This document shows, piece after piece, positions 34,950 through 42,672 of a DNA stretch of 64,000 nucleotides. The stretch spans positions 3,844,001-3,908,000 of the forward strand of contig CP097466.1 in NCBI GenBank assembly GCA_041874725.1, read 5' to 3'. Under the pieces are notes generated by a model. That model did not search any database. It was not told where the DNA came from and saw nothing but the letters and a program-made list of their open reading frames with translations. Position numbers and translations under genes: made by a program. Each line of letters starts with the position of its first letter. Positions within the stretch are counted from its first letter, which is position 1. Source of the stretch: Duganella sp. BuS-21. GTDB lineage: Bacteria > Pseudomonadota > Gammaproteobacteria > Burkholderiales > Burkholderiaceae_D.

Positions 34950-35681
34950 TTAGATGACGACCTGGTATGGCCAGGTCTTGATGTCCACATTCGATTCGAA
35001 TTTGCCGGGCACCGGCATGTAGCGCAGTTCCTGGTTGCTGCCGGCTTCGGAAGTGAAGTAGCCCAGCACCACCAGGTCGCGCAGGCGAAGGTAGAACGGC
35101 GCTTTCGGGTCGAGAATGCGGTCGCTCAGCGAGAAGGTGCGGCCGCCGTAAGGGCTGGCGGCGCGCAGCGCCTGCAGGATGTCGGCGCCCTGCTCCGGCG
35201 TGCAGGCGGCATAGGCGCACTGGTGGCGCTGCTGCGCGCTGGCGTCCAGACCGGTCAGGCCGGCGCGGAATACCGCGAGTTCGTCGGCCGTCATCCAGTG
35301 CGCGGACAGCGCGGCGATGAACTGCGGGACGCCGGCTTCCTGCGCACCCGGCGTATCGGTGGCAGGGACGATGATTTGCGCTGCGGCCGACAGCACGGCC
35401 ATGTCGGCGGCGCTCAAGCCGGCGCTGCTTGCTGCGGCCTGGCCACCGGCGGCGGCGCCGGTGCCTGGATTTGCGGTGGCTGCCGGTGCGCCGGCCGCTT
35501 GCAGCGCGGCGGCGGCGGCGGAGGTAGTCCAAGTGGCGGCCAGCGCGCCGCCGGCCAGCAAAGCCGTCAGCACATCGCGGCGCGAAACGGCAGGCTGCAT
35601 GTCACGGTGGGCGCCGCCGCTATTCGCCACGCCGGTCAGCACGCCGGGCATTTTCCTGAATTGCACTTTACTGAAAATCAT
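34950..35681 (-). CDS. Gluconate 2-dehydrogenase subunit 3-like Tat subunit
   Basis: A 243-residue partner of the GMC enzyme. I start at 35681 (MIFSKVQFRKMPGVLTG), which has AAAGG seven bases upstream; starting nine codons earlier would put the start codon against operator A3. The Tat motif is VSRRDVLTALLAGGALAAT (about 33-51), followed by an Ala/Gly-rich linker and the subunit-3 domain: ADMAVLSAAAQIIVPATDTP near residue 90, HWMTADELAVFRAGLTGLD, and the end LGYFTSEAGSNQELRYMPVPG and NVDIKTWPYQVV. Such small subunits carry the catalytic protein through the Tat pore and help dock it. No cytochrome c subunit gene is found nearby, so electrons must pass to a carrier encoded elsewhere. Confidence 0.88.
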   Translation of the reverse strand: MIFSKVQFRKMPGVLTGVANSGGAHRDMQPAVSRRDVLTALLAGGALAATWTTSAAAAALQAAGAPAATANPGTGAAAGGQAAASSAGLSAADMAVLSAAAQIIVPATDTPGAQEAGVPQFIAALSAHWMTADELAVFRAGLTGLDASAQQRHQCAYAACTPEQGADILQALRAASPYGGRTFSLSDRILDPKAPFYLRLRDLVVLGYFTSEAGSNQELRYMPVPGKFESNVDIKTWPYQVVI

Positions 35682-35711
35682 ATGGGCCTTTCTGATACGA
35701 GTCGGCAAAAA

Positions 35712-35726
35712 TGATAGCGCTTTCCC
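35712..35726. promoter_or_regulatory. LacI-like operator A3
   Basis: TGATAGCGCTTTCCC after an A-run, 31-45 bases upstream of the Tat-subunit gene and 66 bases beyond the stop of TonB receptor 3. The half GATAGC pairs with GCTTTC at five of six places around a central CpG, the classic LacI-family pattern. It is the most symmetrical of the three A sites. Confidence 0.72.
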
Positions 35727-35791
35727 GGCTGCTCGCTATCGCTAAACGTTCTGCTTTTATCGATAGCTCCTATCCGTGCCGGCGATACCTG

Positions 35792-37963
35792 TCAGAACTG
35801 GGTGCCTGCCCGAACGCCGAAAGTACGCGGCGCACCGATGCCGAAGCCTCCCGGCAGCAGGCTGTCGAGCGTGATGGTGTTTTCAAGATTGCGCGCGTAA
35901 GCCTGCACGTAGTAGCGTTGCGCCGGCGCGGTGTAGGTCGCGCTGATATCGCTCTTGCGGTAGGCCGGCTGCCGGTAGCGGATCGCCTCGGCGAAATCGC
36001 TGAGGAAGTAGGCGCCGTTCAGCCGCGTGCCGATCCGCGCAACCACGCTGGCGCCGCCGTCGAGCGTGAAGGTGTGGGCGTAACCGAGGCTGGCGTTATA
36101 AGCCGGTGAGCGGTCGATCTGCTGGCCCGACCAGTCGTTGCCGGCGTTCGGACGGTAGGTTTTGAACTTGCCTTCCGCAGTGGCGAGCGAGAAGTTGATG
36201 CGGTCGTCCACCGTGGCGTTGTAGCTGCCCTCCAGCTCCAAGCCCTTGATGCTGGCGTTGGAGGCATTGGTGGTGAGCGCGCCGCAATTGGCGCCGGTAC
36301 TGCCGCTGGCGCAGACCACGGACGTCAGCTGCATGTCCTTGTAGTCGTAGTGAAAAGCGGCGGCGCCGAGACGCAGCCTGTTACCGAGGAAGCGGCCCTT
36401 GACGCCCGCTTCCATCGACGTCAGGTTCTCCGGCTTGTAGGCGGTGCCGCTGGTGTCATTGAAGCCGCCCGCCTTGTAGCCGGTCGACAGGCTGCCGTAC
36501 ACCATCAGCGCGGGACGCACGTCGTAGTCGGCCGCCAGACGGAAATTGGACTTCGCGCTTTCCACATGCGCCGTGTAACCCGGGCCGGCGGCGTTGCCGC
36601 TGATCGGATCGTGGCCGGATTTTTCATCACGCGTGGTGCGCGCGCCCAGCGTCAGGCGCAGGTCCTTCGAAGCGCGATAGGTCATCTGCCCGAACGCCGC
36701 CTTGGAACGGCTTTCGACGGTCGGCGTGAAAGGCAGTACGATCAACGGGCCAGGCGTCACCGTGTAGTAAGTGCCGGCGCGGAAGATGTCTTCGTTGAAG
36801 TGGTAGATGCCGGCCACCCAGCTTAAAGCCGCATCGCCGACTGAATTCAGGCGCAACTCATGCGTGCGCTGGGTCGACTCGCCGTTGATGATGTTATACA
36901 AGGGGAAGCCGAAGTAGCTGCCGTTGTTGAACTCATCGACCTGCGCGTGCAGGCGCGCGAACTGGTAGGTCAACTCCGCCGCGTCGCCCACGCTGGTCTT
37001 GAACTCCGAGCGCAGCGAGGTGGCCACGTCGCCCTTGTGCGAGCCCACATTCACGAAGCGGAAGGCGGCGGTGCGCTGGGCGTCCGCGCCACGGTCCAGG
37101 TACACGGGATTGCGCAAGTTGTTACCGCCCGCAACGGGCGTGCCGTTGAAGAAGTTCGTCAGCGGCACGCTGTTGGAGCCGTTGCCGCCGGCCTTGCTGC
37201 GCTCCGCCGTCAGCAGCCACGTGGTCTGCGGCGTGAAGGTGAACAGTGCATGCAGGCGGCCGGCACTGTCGTCCTGGTCGGAGAGGCCCACCGTATTCGG
37301 GCCGGCGTGCAGATAGGTATTGTGGCGCACCGTCAGCGCCGCGGCGCGCAGGGCCAGCGTGCTGTTGACGGGGATATTGAGCACGCCTTCCAGACGGCGC
37401 ATGGCGTAGTCGCCGATCTCGGCATCGACCCGGCCTTCGAGCTTGTTGGTCGGCTTGTTGGTGATCAGGTTGATCGCGCCGGCGGTGGCGTTACGGCCGT
37501 ACAGCGTGCCCTGTGGGCCGCGCAGGACTTCGACCCGCTCCAGATCGAGGAAGCTGCCCAGCTGCGCTTCGCTGCGGCCGATGTAGGCGCCGTCCACATT
37601 GAAGGCGGTCGAGGAGTCGCCCTTCTCGCTGGTGTCCAGGCTGACCACGCCGCGTATCGCGACCTGCAGCTTGCCGGTGTCGGTGGAGATTTGCACATTC
37701 GGTGCCAGCTCGGTGAGCGCCACCGCATTGGTGGCGCCGGACTGGCGCAGGTCCTCGCCGCCCAGCACCGACAGCGCCAGCGGTGTTTTCGATGCCGGCT
37801 GCGCGGTCTTCTGCGCCGTGACGATGACTTCCTGGATCTGGCCGTCCTGCGCCGCTGCAACGCCGGCGTCGGCGCCGCCAGCCCAAAGGCTGGCGAGAAT
37901 GATGGTGAGATGCGGGCGGACGAACGCGGTCCGCGACCGGTTTAATACGGTTTGCTTGGGCAC
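35792..37963 (-). CDS. TonB-dependent receptor, OAR type (glycoside uptake, 3)
   Basis: Outer-membrane receptor of 723 residues that starts at a GTG (37963) behind GGAGACAATA. A signal region (about 1-39, ending GVAAAQ) leads to IQEVIVTAQKTAQ and the plug with RVEVLRGPQGTLYGRNATAG near residue 143; the barrel ends PRTFGVRAGTQF. QPASKTPLALSV and LTNFFNGTP are shared with the receptor at 9316-11529, so the two are paralogues, but this one has palindrome B3 upstream instead of LacI-like site A1. The dehydrogenase pair follows 110 bases downstream on the same strand and may be partly transcribed with it. Substrate is inferred to be a plant glycoside. Confidence 0.95.
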   Translation of the reverse strand: MPKQTVLNRSRTAFVRPHLTIILASLWAGGADAGVAAAQDGQIQEVIVTAQKTAQPASKTPLALSVLGGEDLRQSGATNAVALTELAPNVQISTDTGKLQVAIRGVVSLDTSEKGDSSTAFNVDGAYIGRSEAQLGSFLDLERVEVLRGPQGTLYGRNATAGAINLITNKPTNKLEGRVDAEIGDYAMRRLEGVLNIPVNSTLALRAAALTVRHNTYLHAGPNTVGLSDQDDSAGRLHALFTFTPQTTWLLTAERSKAGGNGSNSVPLTNFFNGTPVAGGNNLRNPVYLDRGADAQRTAAFRFVNVGSHKGDVATSLRSEFKTSVGDAAELTYQFARLHAQVDEFNNGSYFGFPLYNIINGESTQRTHELRLNSVGDAALSWVAGIYHFNEDIFRAGTYYTVTPGPLIVLPFTPTVESRSKAAFGQMTYRASKDLRLTLGARTTRDEKSGHDPISGNAAGPGYTAHVESAKSNFRLAADYDVRPALMVYGSLSTGYKAGGFNDTSGTAYKPENLTSMEAGVKGRFLGNRLRLGAAAFHYDYKDMQLTSVVCASGSTGANCGALTTNASNASIKGLELEGSYNATVDDRINFSLATAEGKFKTYRPNAGNDWSGQQIDRSPAYNASLGYAHTFTLDGGASVVARIGTRLNGAYFLSDFAEAIRYRQPAYRKSDISATYTAPAQRYYVQAYARNLENTITLDSLLPGGFGIGAPRTFGVRAGTQF

Positions 37964-38055
37964 TATTGTCTCCAGTCTTATGGACTTTTTCAGTCTTTTT
38001 ATCTGCCAGCGCCTGTATGGTCAGGCGTCATGACGGTTTCAGAATATCATATTTC

Positions 38056-38075
38056 AGAACCAGAATTCTGATTTT
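38056..38075. promoter_or_regulatory. Palindromic operator B3
   Basis: AGAACCAGAATTCTGATTTT, 93-112 bases upstream of TonB receptor 3 and directly after the stop codon of the FMN reductase gene. CAGAATTCTG is a perfect 10-bp palindrome at its centre. Confidence 0.7.
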
Positions 38076-38681
38076 TTAATAGCCCACCGTTGGACTGCGT
38101 ACGCCTACCACCTGCTCCGCCAGCGTACGCAGGCTGCCGCTCACCTGCTGATCCAGGCAATCGCCTTCGGCGTCGAACAACTTCACGCCTGCGGTATTGA
38201 GCGTCACGCCGAGCGGCGTCGGCCAGCCGCGCAGCGCGTGCACGATGGCGCGCATCGCGGCCAGCGTGGTGTTGCAACCCTGCCACCCGGCCGCCGTCAC
38301 GATGCAGCCGACCGGCATGCCGTCCAGGTACACGCGCTCGTCGGCGCGCAGGTCTTCCAGCAGGTCGATGGCGTTCTTCACCAGTCCCGAGACGCCGCCG
38401 TGGTAGCCCGGTGAAGCGAAGATCACGGCGTCCGCCCGGCGCACCGCTTCCACCAGCGCGCGCTGGCCTTCGGTGCGATCGCTTTGTTCAGGCGAGTAGC
38501 TGGCCAGCGAGGCCAATTCCTCGCCACCGAACAGGCGAGTTTCGGCGCCCAGTTCCTCCGCGTGATGCAGCGCGGCGCGCAAAGCGCTCTCGGTGCTGGA
38601 GCCGGGACGGGTGGTGCCGCCGATGCCGACGATGAAAGGTGCGCGGCCACTGGCGCGGGCGGCGTTGGTCAGTTGGTTCAT
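38076..38681 (-). CDS. NADPH-dependent FMN reductase
   Basis: A 201-residue flavodoxin-fold reductase. I start at 38681 (MNQLTNAARASGRAPF) with AAGGAGACAAAAC upstream; the start overlaps the GH3 stop by four bases (ATGA). The flavin phosphate loop is VGIGGTTRPGSSTESALRA (about 18-36), and FASPGYHGGVSGLVKNAIDL near residue 89 is the second family motif. The likely task is to supply reduced FMN to the luciferase-like monooxygenase, first gene of the same operon. The stop codon lies directly against site B3. Confidence 0.92.
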   Translation of the reverse strand: MNQLTNAARASGRAPFIVGIGGTTRPGSSTESALRAALHHAEELGAETRLFGGEELASLASYSPEQSDRTEGQRALVEAVRRADAVIFASPGYHGGVSGLVKNAIDLLEDLRADERVYLDGMPVGCIVTAAGWQGCNTTLAAMRAIVHALRGWPTPLGVTLNTAGVKLFDAEGDCLDQQVSGSLRTLAEQVVGVRSPTVGY

Positions 38682-41074
38682 GTTTTGTCTCCTTGAATTG
38701 TGATCGTTGCGGACAGCGGCAGCTCCGCACTGGAGCGGCCGGCCAGCAATTGAATCGGTCCTTGCAGCGTGGTCCAGCCGCCGTCTTGCCAGGTTTGCAG
38801 GCGGCGCAGCGTAACCGCGATGCGCACCTCGGTTTGAGCGCCCGCCGCCAGCCACACTTTGGCGTAGCCGACCAGTGTCAGCTCGGGCAGCGTGCGGTAG
38901 ACCTGCACGACTTCCGCGCCGGCGCGCTGGCCGGTGTTGCGCAGCTGGACCGCGAACTCGCAGCCATCCTGCATCGCCTGGACGCGGGCGTCGCTTAGCT
39001 CGAAACTGGTGTAGCCCAATCCCGCGCCGAAGGCCTGGCGTGCCGCCACCCCACGCGCCGCCAGGCCTCGATAGCCGAAACGCACGCCGTCGCTGTAATG
39101 CAGGTCGCCGTTGGCGTCCGGTCGCAGCGACAGGGCCGGATAGTCGGCATCCTGGCGGGCGATGGTGACCGGCATGCGGCCGCCCGGTTCGCGGTCGCCC
39201 GCCAGCACCTGCGCCAGTGCCGGGCCGAATTCCTCGCCGGGATACCAGCAGTGCAGCACCGCGCTGGCCTGCTGCTCCCAACTGGTGTCGAAGGCATGGC
39301 CGACGTTGGTGACGATGACCGTGTTCGGATTGGCCGCGCAGACGCGTTCGATCAGCGCCAGCTGCTCAGCCGGAAGATAGGTGTCGGGACGGTCCTTGCT
39401 TTCCACGCTGGCGTCCGAGGTCTCTCCGACCATCAGGATCACCGCGTCCGCCTGCGACGCCGCATTGACTGCGGCAGCCATCATGGCTTCAGCGGTGCCG
39501 GGTGCGCGCACGCCGTACCACAGGCCCTGACAGCGCGCGGCAGTGTAGCGCAGTTCGACCACCACTTCCACGCTGGCGCCCTGCTCCAACGCGATGGCCA
39601 CGCTGTCGGCGTCACCGCTTTTCAGGCGGCCCATCACATCGCCCGGCGCCAGTTGTTCGTCGCGGCGGAATACTTCCTTGCCGCCGACCAGAAGGCGCAA
39701 CGCACCGGTGCCGCCGACATAGAACAGGTGCTCGCCACTGTCGTTGGCCGTATAGATGCCGCTGGCCCGGGTGCCGGCATTGGCCTGCAAGGCGCCCGCT
39801 TCGTGCACGCCGTGGAACCAGGTCAGCGAATTGGTATCGCGCGTTTCGCTCAGCAACGGAGCGCCGGCCATGTCGGCATTGCCGAAGTAATCGATGGTCA
39901 TGCCCCTGGCGCAGCCGTCGCCGAGCGCACGCGCCGGACGCACCGCCATGCGCGGCAGCTTGGGTTGCGGATCGACGCCAGGCGCGTAGGTGGTAATGGC
40001 GTCGCCGAAACGCGCACGCAACGCATCGACCGGCAGCACGGCATCCGGCTTGACGGCGATCTTGGCGAAGGTGCCGCCCTGGTAGCAAGGCGCGCTGGCA
40101 TTGGGGCCGATCAGCGCGATGCGCGGCCAGCGCTGCGGGTCCAGCGGCAGCATCGCATCGTCGTTGCGCACCAGGGTGAAACCGCCGGCGGCCGCTTCGA
40201 TCAATAATTCCGACGCTGCGGCGGCATCCATCGGCGCGCCTTTGGCGGTGGCGAAACGGCGCGCGGCGACGGCCACACGCTGCGCCGCGTCCTGCAGGCG
40301 CTCAAGCTGCACCTGCCCTTCCGCCACGGCGGCGGCGCTGCGCGCACCGAGGAAGCGCGCCGGGCCTGGCATTTCCAGGTCCAGTCCACCGGTCAGCGAG
40401 CCGACCGTGGAATGGGTGCCGAACCAATCGCTCATAAACACGCCGGGGAAACGCCATTCGTTCTTGGCGATGTCCCGCACCACCGGGCCGGCTTCCGCGC
40501 ACCAGGCGCCGTTGATCTTGTTGTAGGCGGTGAGCATGCCCGCGCAGCCGGCTTGCGCCGCCATCTCGAACGGCAGCAGACAGACTTCGCGCAGGGTGCG
40601 TTCATCCACCACGGCGTTCATCTTGTCGCGTTCCGTTTCGCTGTCGTTGCAGACCAGGTGCTTGGCGACGGCGCCGGTGCCGACCGACTGGCAGCCCTGT
40701 ATCCAGGCCACGCCCAGCGTGCCGCACAACAGCGGGTCTTCGGAAAAGTATTCGAAGGCGCGGCCGGACAAGGGGCTGCGCGCCATGTTGAGATTAGGCG
40801 CCAGCATCAGGTCGACGCCGCGCCGTATCGCCTCGCCGCCGACCAGCCGGCCGACACGCTGCACCAGCGCCGGGTCCCAACTCGCTCCCAGCGCCAGCGG
40901 CGATGGCGTCAGCAGGGAGATGTCGCGTTCATCGACGCGCGCGCCCGCCACGCCCATCGGGCCATCGGCCATGCTGAGCGAAGCGATGCCGGCTTCCGGT
41001 ATCGCCGCCGTGGTCCACATGGTGGCGCCGGCGGTGAGTGTCGCCATTTGCTCAACGCTTAGTTGTTTTGTCAT
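38678..41074 (-). CDS. GH3 family beta-glycosidase with PA14 insert
   Basis: A 798-residue cytoplasmic glycoside hydrolase family 3 enzyme. I prefer the start at 41074 (MTKQLSVEQMATLTAG), which has GGAG six bases upstream, over one four codons earlier. The TIM-barrel domain includes the nucleophile Asp216 (GVFMSDWFGTHST) and substrate residues in GAVAKHLVCNDSE near 135. The second domain begins about 285 (LIEAAAGGFTLVRNDDAMLP); a PA14-like insert fills about 380-520, and a fibronectin-III-like end (about 690-790) completes the usual layout. Members of this type hydrolyse beta-glucosides and other plant glycosides. It is 30 bases after the monooxygenase gene and overlaps the FMN reductase gene. 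A cytoplasmic place implies import of intact glycosides. Confidence 0.93.
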   Translation of the reverse strand: MTKQLSVEQMATLTAGATMWTTAAIPEAGIASLSMADGPMGVAGARVDERDISLLTPSPLALGASWDPALVQRVGRLVGGEAIRRGVDLMLAPNLNMARSPLSGRAFEYFSEDPLLCGTLGVAWIQGCQSVGTGAVAKHLVCNDSETERDKMNAVVDERTLREVCLLPFEMAAQAGCAGMLTAYNKINGAWCAEAGPVVRDIAKNEWRFPGVFMSDWFGTHSTVGSLTGGLDLEMPGPARFLGARSAAAVAEGQVQLERLQDAAQRVAVAARRFATAKGAPMDAAAASELLIEAAAGGFTLVRNDDAMLPLDPQRWPRIALIGPNASAPCYQGGTFAKIAVKPDAVLPVDALRARFGDAITTYAPGVDPQPKLPRMAVRPARALGDGCARGMTIDYFGNADMAGAPLLSETRDTNSLTWFHGVHEAGALQANAGTRASGIYTANDSGEHLFYVGGTGALRLLVGGKEVFRRDEQLAPGDVMGRLKSGDADSVAIALEQGASVEVVVELRYTAARCQGLWYGVRAPGTAEAMMAAAVNAASQADAVILMVGETSDASVESKDRPDTYLPAEQLALIERVCAANPNTVIVTNVGHAFDTSWEQQASAVLHCWYPGEEFGPALAQVLAGDREPGGRMPVTIARQDADYPALSLRPDANGDLHYSDGVRFGYRGLAARGVAARQAFGAGLGYTSFELSDARVQAMQDGCEFAVQLRNTGQRAGAEVVQVYRTLPELTLVGYAKVWLAAGAQTEVRIAVTLRRLQTWQDGGWTTLQGPIQLLAGRSSAELPLSATITIQGDKT

Positions 41075-41104
41075 TGTCGTCTCCATCTCCTGCTGTCACC
41101 TTGA

Positions 41105-42199
41105 TTACTTAAATGCCGGCAGCACGTGTTCAGCCAACAGCTTCAAGGTCTGGTTGGCATAGGCCAGGCGCTTTTCCGTCAGCGGGCCGGTGGTGGTACC
41201 GCACAGGATGTTGCCGATGCCGACTTCCTGATAGGCGCGCAGCTTCTTGATGACGGTCTCCGGGCTGCCGTACAGGCACCAGGTGGCCATCCAGTCCTCG
41301 GTGAGCGCGCCGCCGGTGCGGTCGGTCTTCTTATTGGCGTCGTCGGCTTCGGCCTTGGCGTTGAAGGCGGCTTCGCGTTCGACTGCTTCCTGGTAGGCGG
41401 TGAGGATCTCCTGTACTTCCCGGTGCGCCTGTTCATCGGTTGGCGCCAGGTGCACGCACTGGTAGCTGTGGGTGGTCCACGACAGCGCGTCGGCCACGAT
41501 TTCGTCGGAGTGCCCGGCGGTGGTCAGCTGCTCGTAGTAGCTGCTGAAGTATTTCTTCACGTGAGTCAGCGGCTCGGTGCCGCCGATCTTCGGCGGCGTG
41601 AAGGCGGGAATGAAGGCCGGCCAGCCGTTGACGGCGGCGCGCGTGGTGCTGCTTTCCTTCATGGCGACCGGCATCAGGCGGGCTTGTTTCTGGCCATATG
41701 GCGCCGGTGCGATACGTTGCAGCACGCGGCCCTTGTGGAAGCCGTGTAATTCGATGGCTTCGTCGTTGATGCCTTTCTTCCACAGCGCCTCGGCGGCTTG
41801 CAGGTTTTCTTCGGCGATGCGGCCGGCGTCCTTGTAATTGACGCCGAAGCCGATCATTTCTTCCGGCGTGGTGCCCGAGCCGATGCCGACCAGCAGTTTG
41901 CCCTTGGTGAGGTGGTCAAGGATGTTGATGCGCTCGACGAAGCGTACCGGGTGGTGCAGCGGCACCGAGGTGACCGAGAAGCCGAAGTGCATGTCCGGCA
42001 GCTTGGCCGCCAGGTAGGAGGCGAACATATAGCTGTCGCTGGCGACCGGCATATAGCCGTTGAAATGGTGGTCCGGCAGGAAGATAGCGTCGAAGCCGAG
42101 CTTGCCGGCCAGCAATGCGTGCTGTTCCAGGTCGACGATTAGTTGTTTGTCGGCATCCGCGCTCATGGTGCGGGCATTGAGGAAGACGGAGAAGCGCAT
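41105..42199 (-). CDS. Luciferase-like flavin-dependent monooxygenase
   Basis: A 364-residue bacterial-luciferase-family (LLM) TIM-barrel protein without signal peptide. Family landmarks are GFDAIFLPDHHFNGY near residue 34, the substrate/flavin region FGFSVTSVPLHHPVRFVERI near 72, LLVGIGSGTTPEEMIGFGV near 102 and CLYGSPETVIKKLRAYQEVG near 310. Such enzymes use FMNH2 and oxygen to attack aldehydes, sulfonates, aromatics or ethers. The FMN reductase in the same operon fits this. The operon (LLM > GH3 > FMN reductase) has palindrome B4 upstream, so it belongs with the island, but which compound is oxygenated cannot be told. It could act on an aglycone freed by GH3. Confidence 0.9.
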   Translation of the reverse strand: MRFSVFLNARTMSADADKQLIVDLEQHALLAGKLGFDAIFLPDHHFNGYMPVASDSYMFASYLAAKLPDMHFGFSVTSVPLHHPVRFVERINILDHLTKGKLLVGIGSGTTPEEMIGFGVNYKDAGRIAEENLQAAEALWKKGINDEAIELHGFHKGRVLQRIAPAPYGQKQARLMPVAMKESSTTRAAVNGWPAFIPAFTPPKIGGTEPLTHVKKYFSSYYEQLTTAGHSDEIVADALSWTTHSYQCVHLAPTDEQAHREVQEILTAYQEAVEREAAFNAKAEADDANKKTDRTGGALTEDWMATWCLYGSPETVIKKLRAYQEVGIGNILCGTTTGPLTEKRLAYANQTLKLLAEHVLPAFK

Positions 42200-42240
42200 G
42201 ATGGGTCCCTTTTATAAGTATGACGGAAATCCGTTAGATC

Positions 42241-42260
42241 AGAATCCGAATTCTAATTAT
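42241..42260. promoter_or_regulatory. Palindromic operator B4
   Basis: AGAATCCGAATTCTAATTAT, 42-61 bases upstream of the monooxygenase gene. It differs from the B consensus at one place in the left arm. The region to 42432 otherwise shows nothing clear apart from a strong AGGAGG before the next gene. Confidence 0.7.
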
Positions 42261-42432
42261 AGTATTTCGCCGACTCCGGGAAGTCAATCATCGATGTATT
42301 CAAGTTTTGGATAGCGGGAATGCGCGAAACCGATAGCACCCAACATGGAACTTTCAGCGTGCGTCCCTGTCCTACATCAAGCCAGTTCCCACCGCCCGGT
42401 GCCAAAGTCGAGACTTCTTGGCAGGAGGTGCT

Positions 42433-42672
42433 ATGAACTATGCGTCACGTATCACTAAACTAGAGACTCAAGTGGAAATGAATCAAAAAGAGTTTGATCG
42501 GATTCACCAGGCGATCAATGAGTTGCGCACGCATTTCGACCAAAAACTCGATGCCAGCCTGAAAGAAGTGCGCAGGGAAGCCAGCATCAACATGCGCTGG
42601 ATGATGGGCATGTGGCTGACCACGATGGGACTAATTGCCGGCCTGTGCGGACGGATGTTCGGCATCTACTGA
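42433..42672 (+). CDS. Small coiled-coil protein with C-terminal membrane helix
   Basis: A 79-residue protein, start at 42433 behind a strong GCAGGAGGTGCT ribosome site. Residues 5-50 are charged and heptad-like (ITKLETQVEMNQKEFDRI), and one hydrophobic helix follows (WMMGMWLTTMGLIAGLCG, about 57-74). The layout resembles small hemolysin XhlA-like or phage-type membrane proteins, but I see no firm family mark. Its last 42 bases overlap the convergent end of the GGDEF-EAL gene. Confidence 0.7.
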   Translation: MNYASRITKLETQVEMNQKEFDRIHQAINELRTHFDQKLDASLKEVRREASINMRWMMGMWLTTMGLIAGLCGRMFGIY

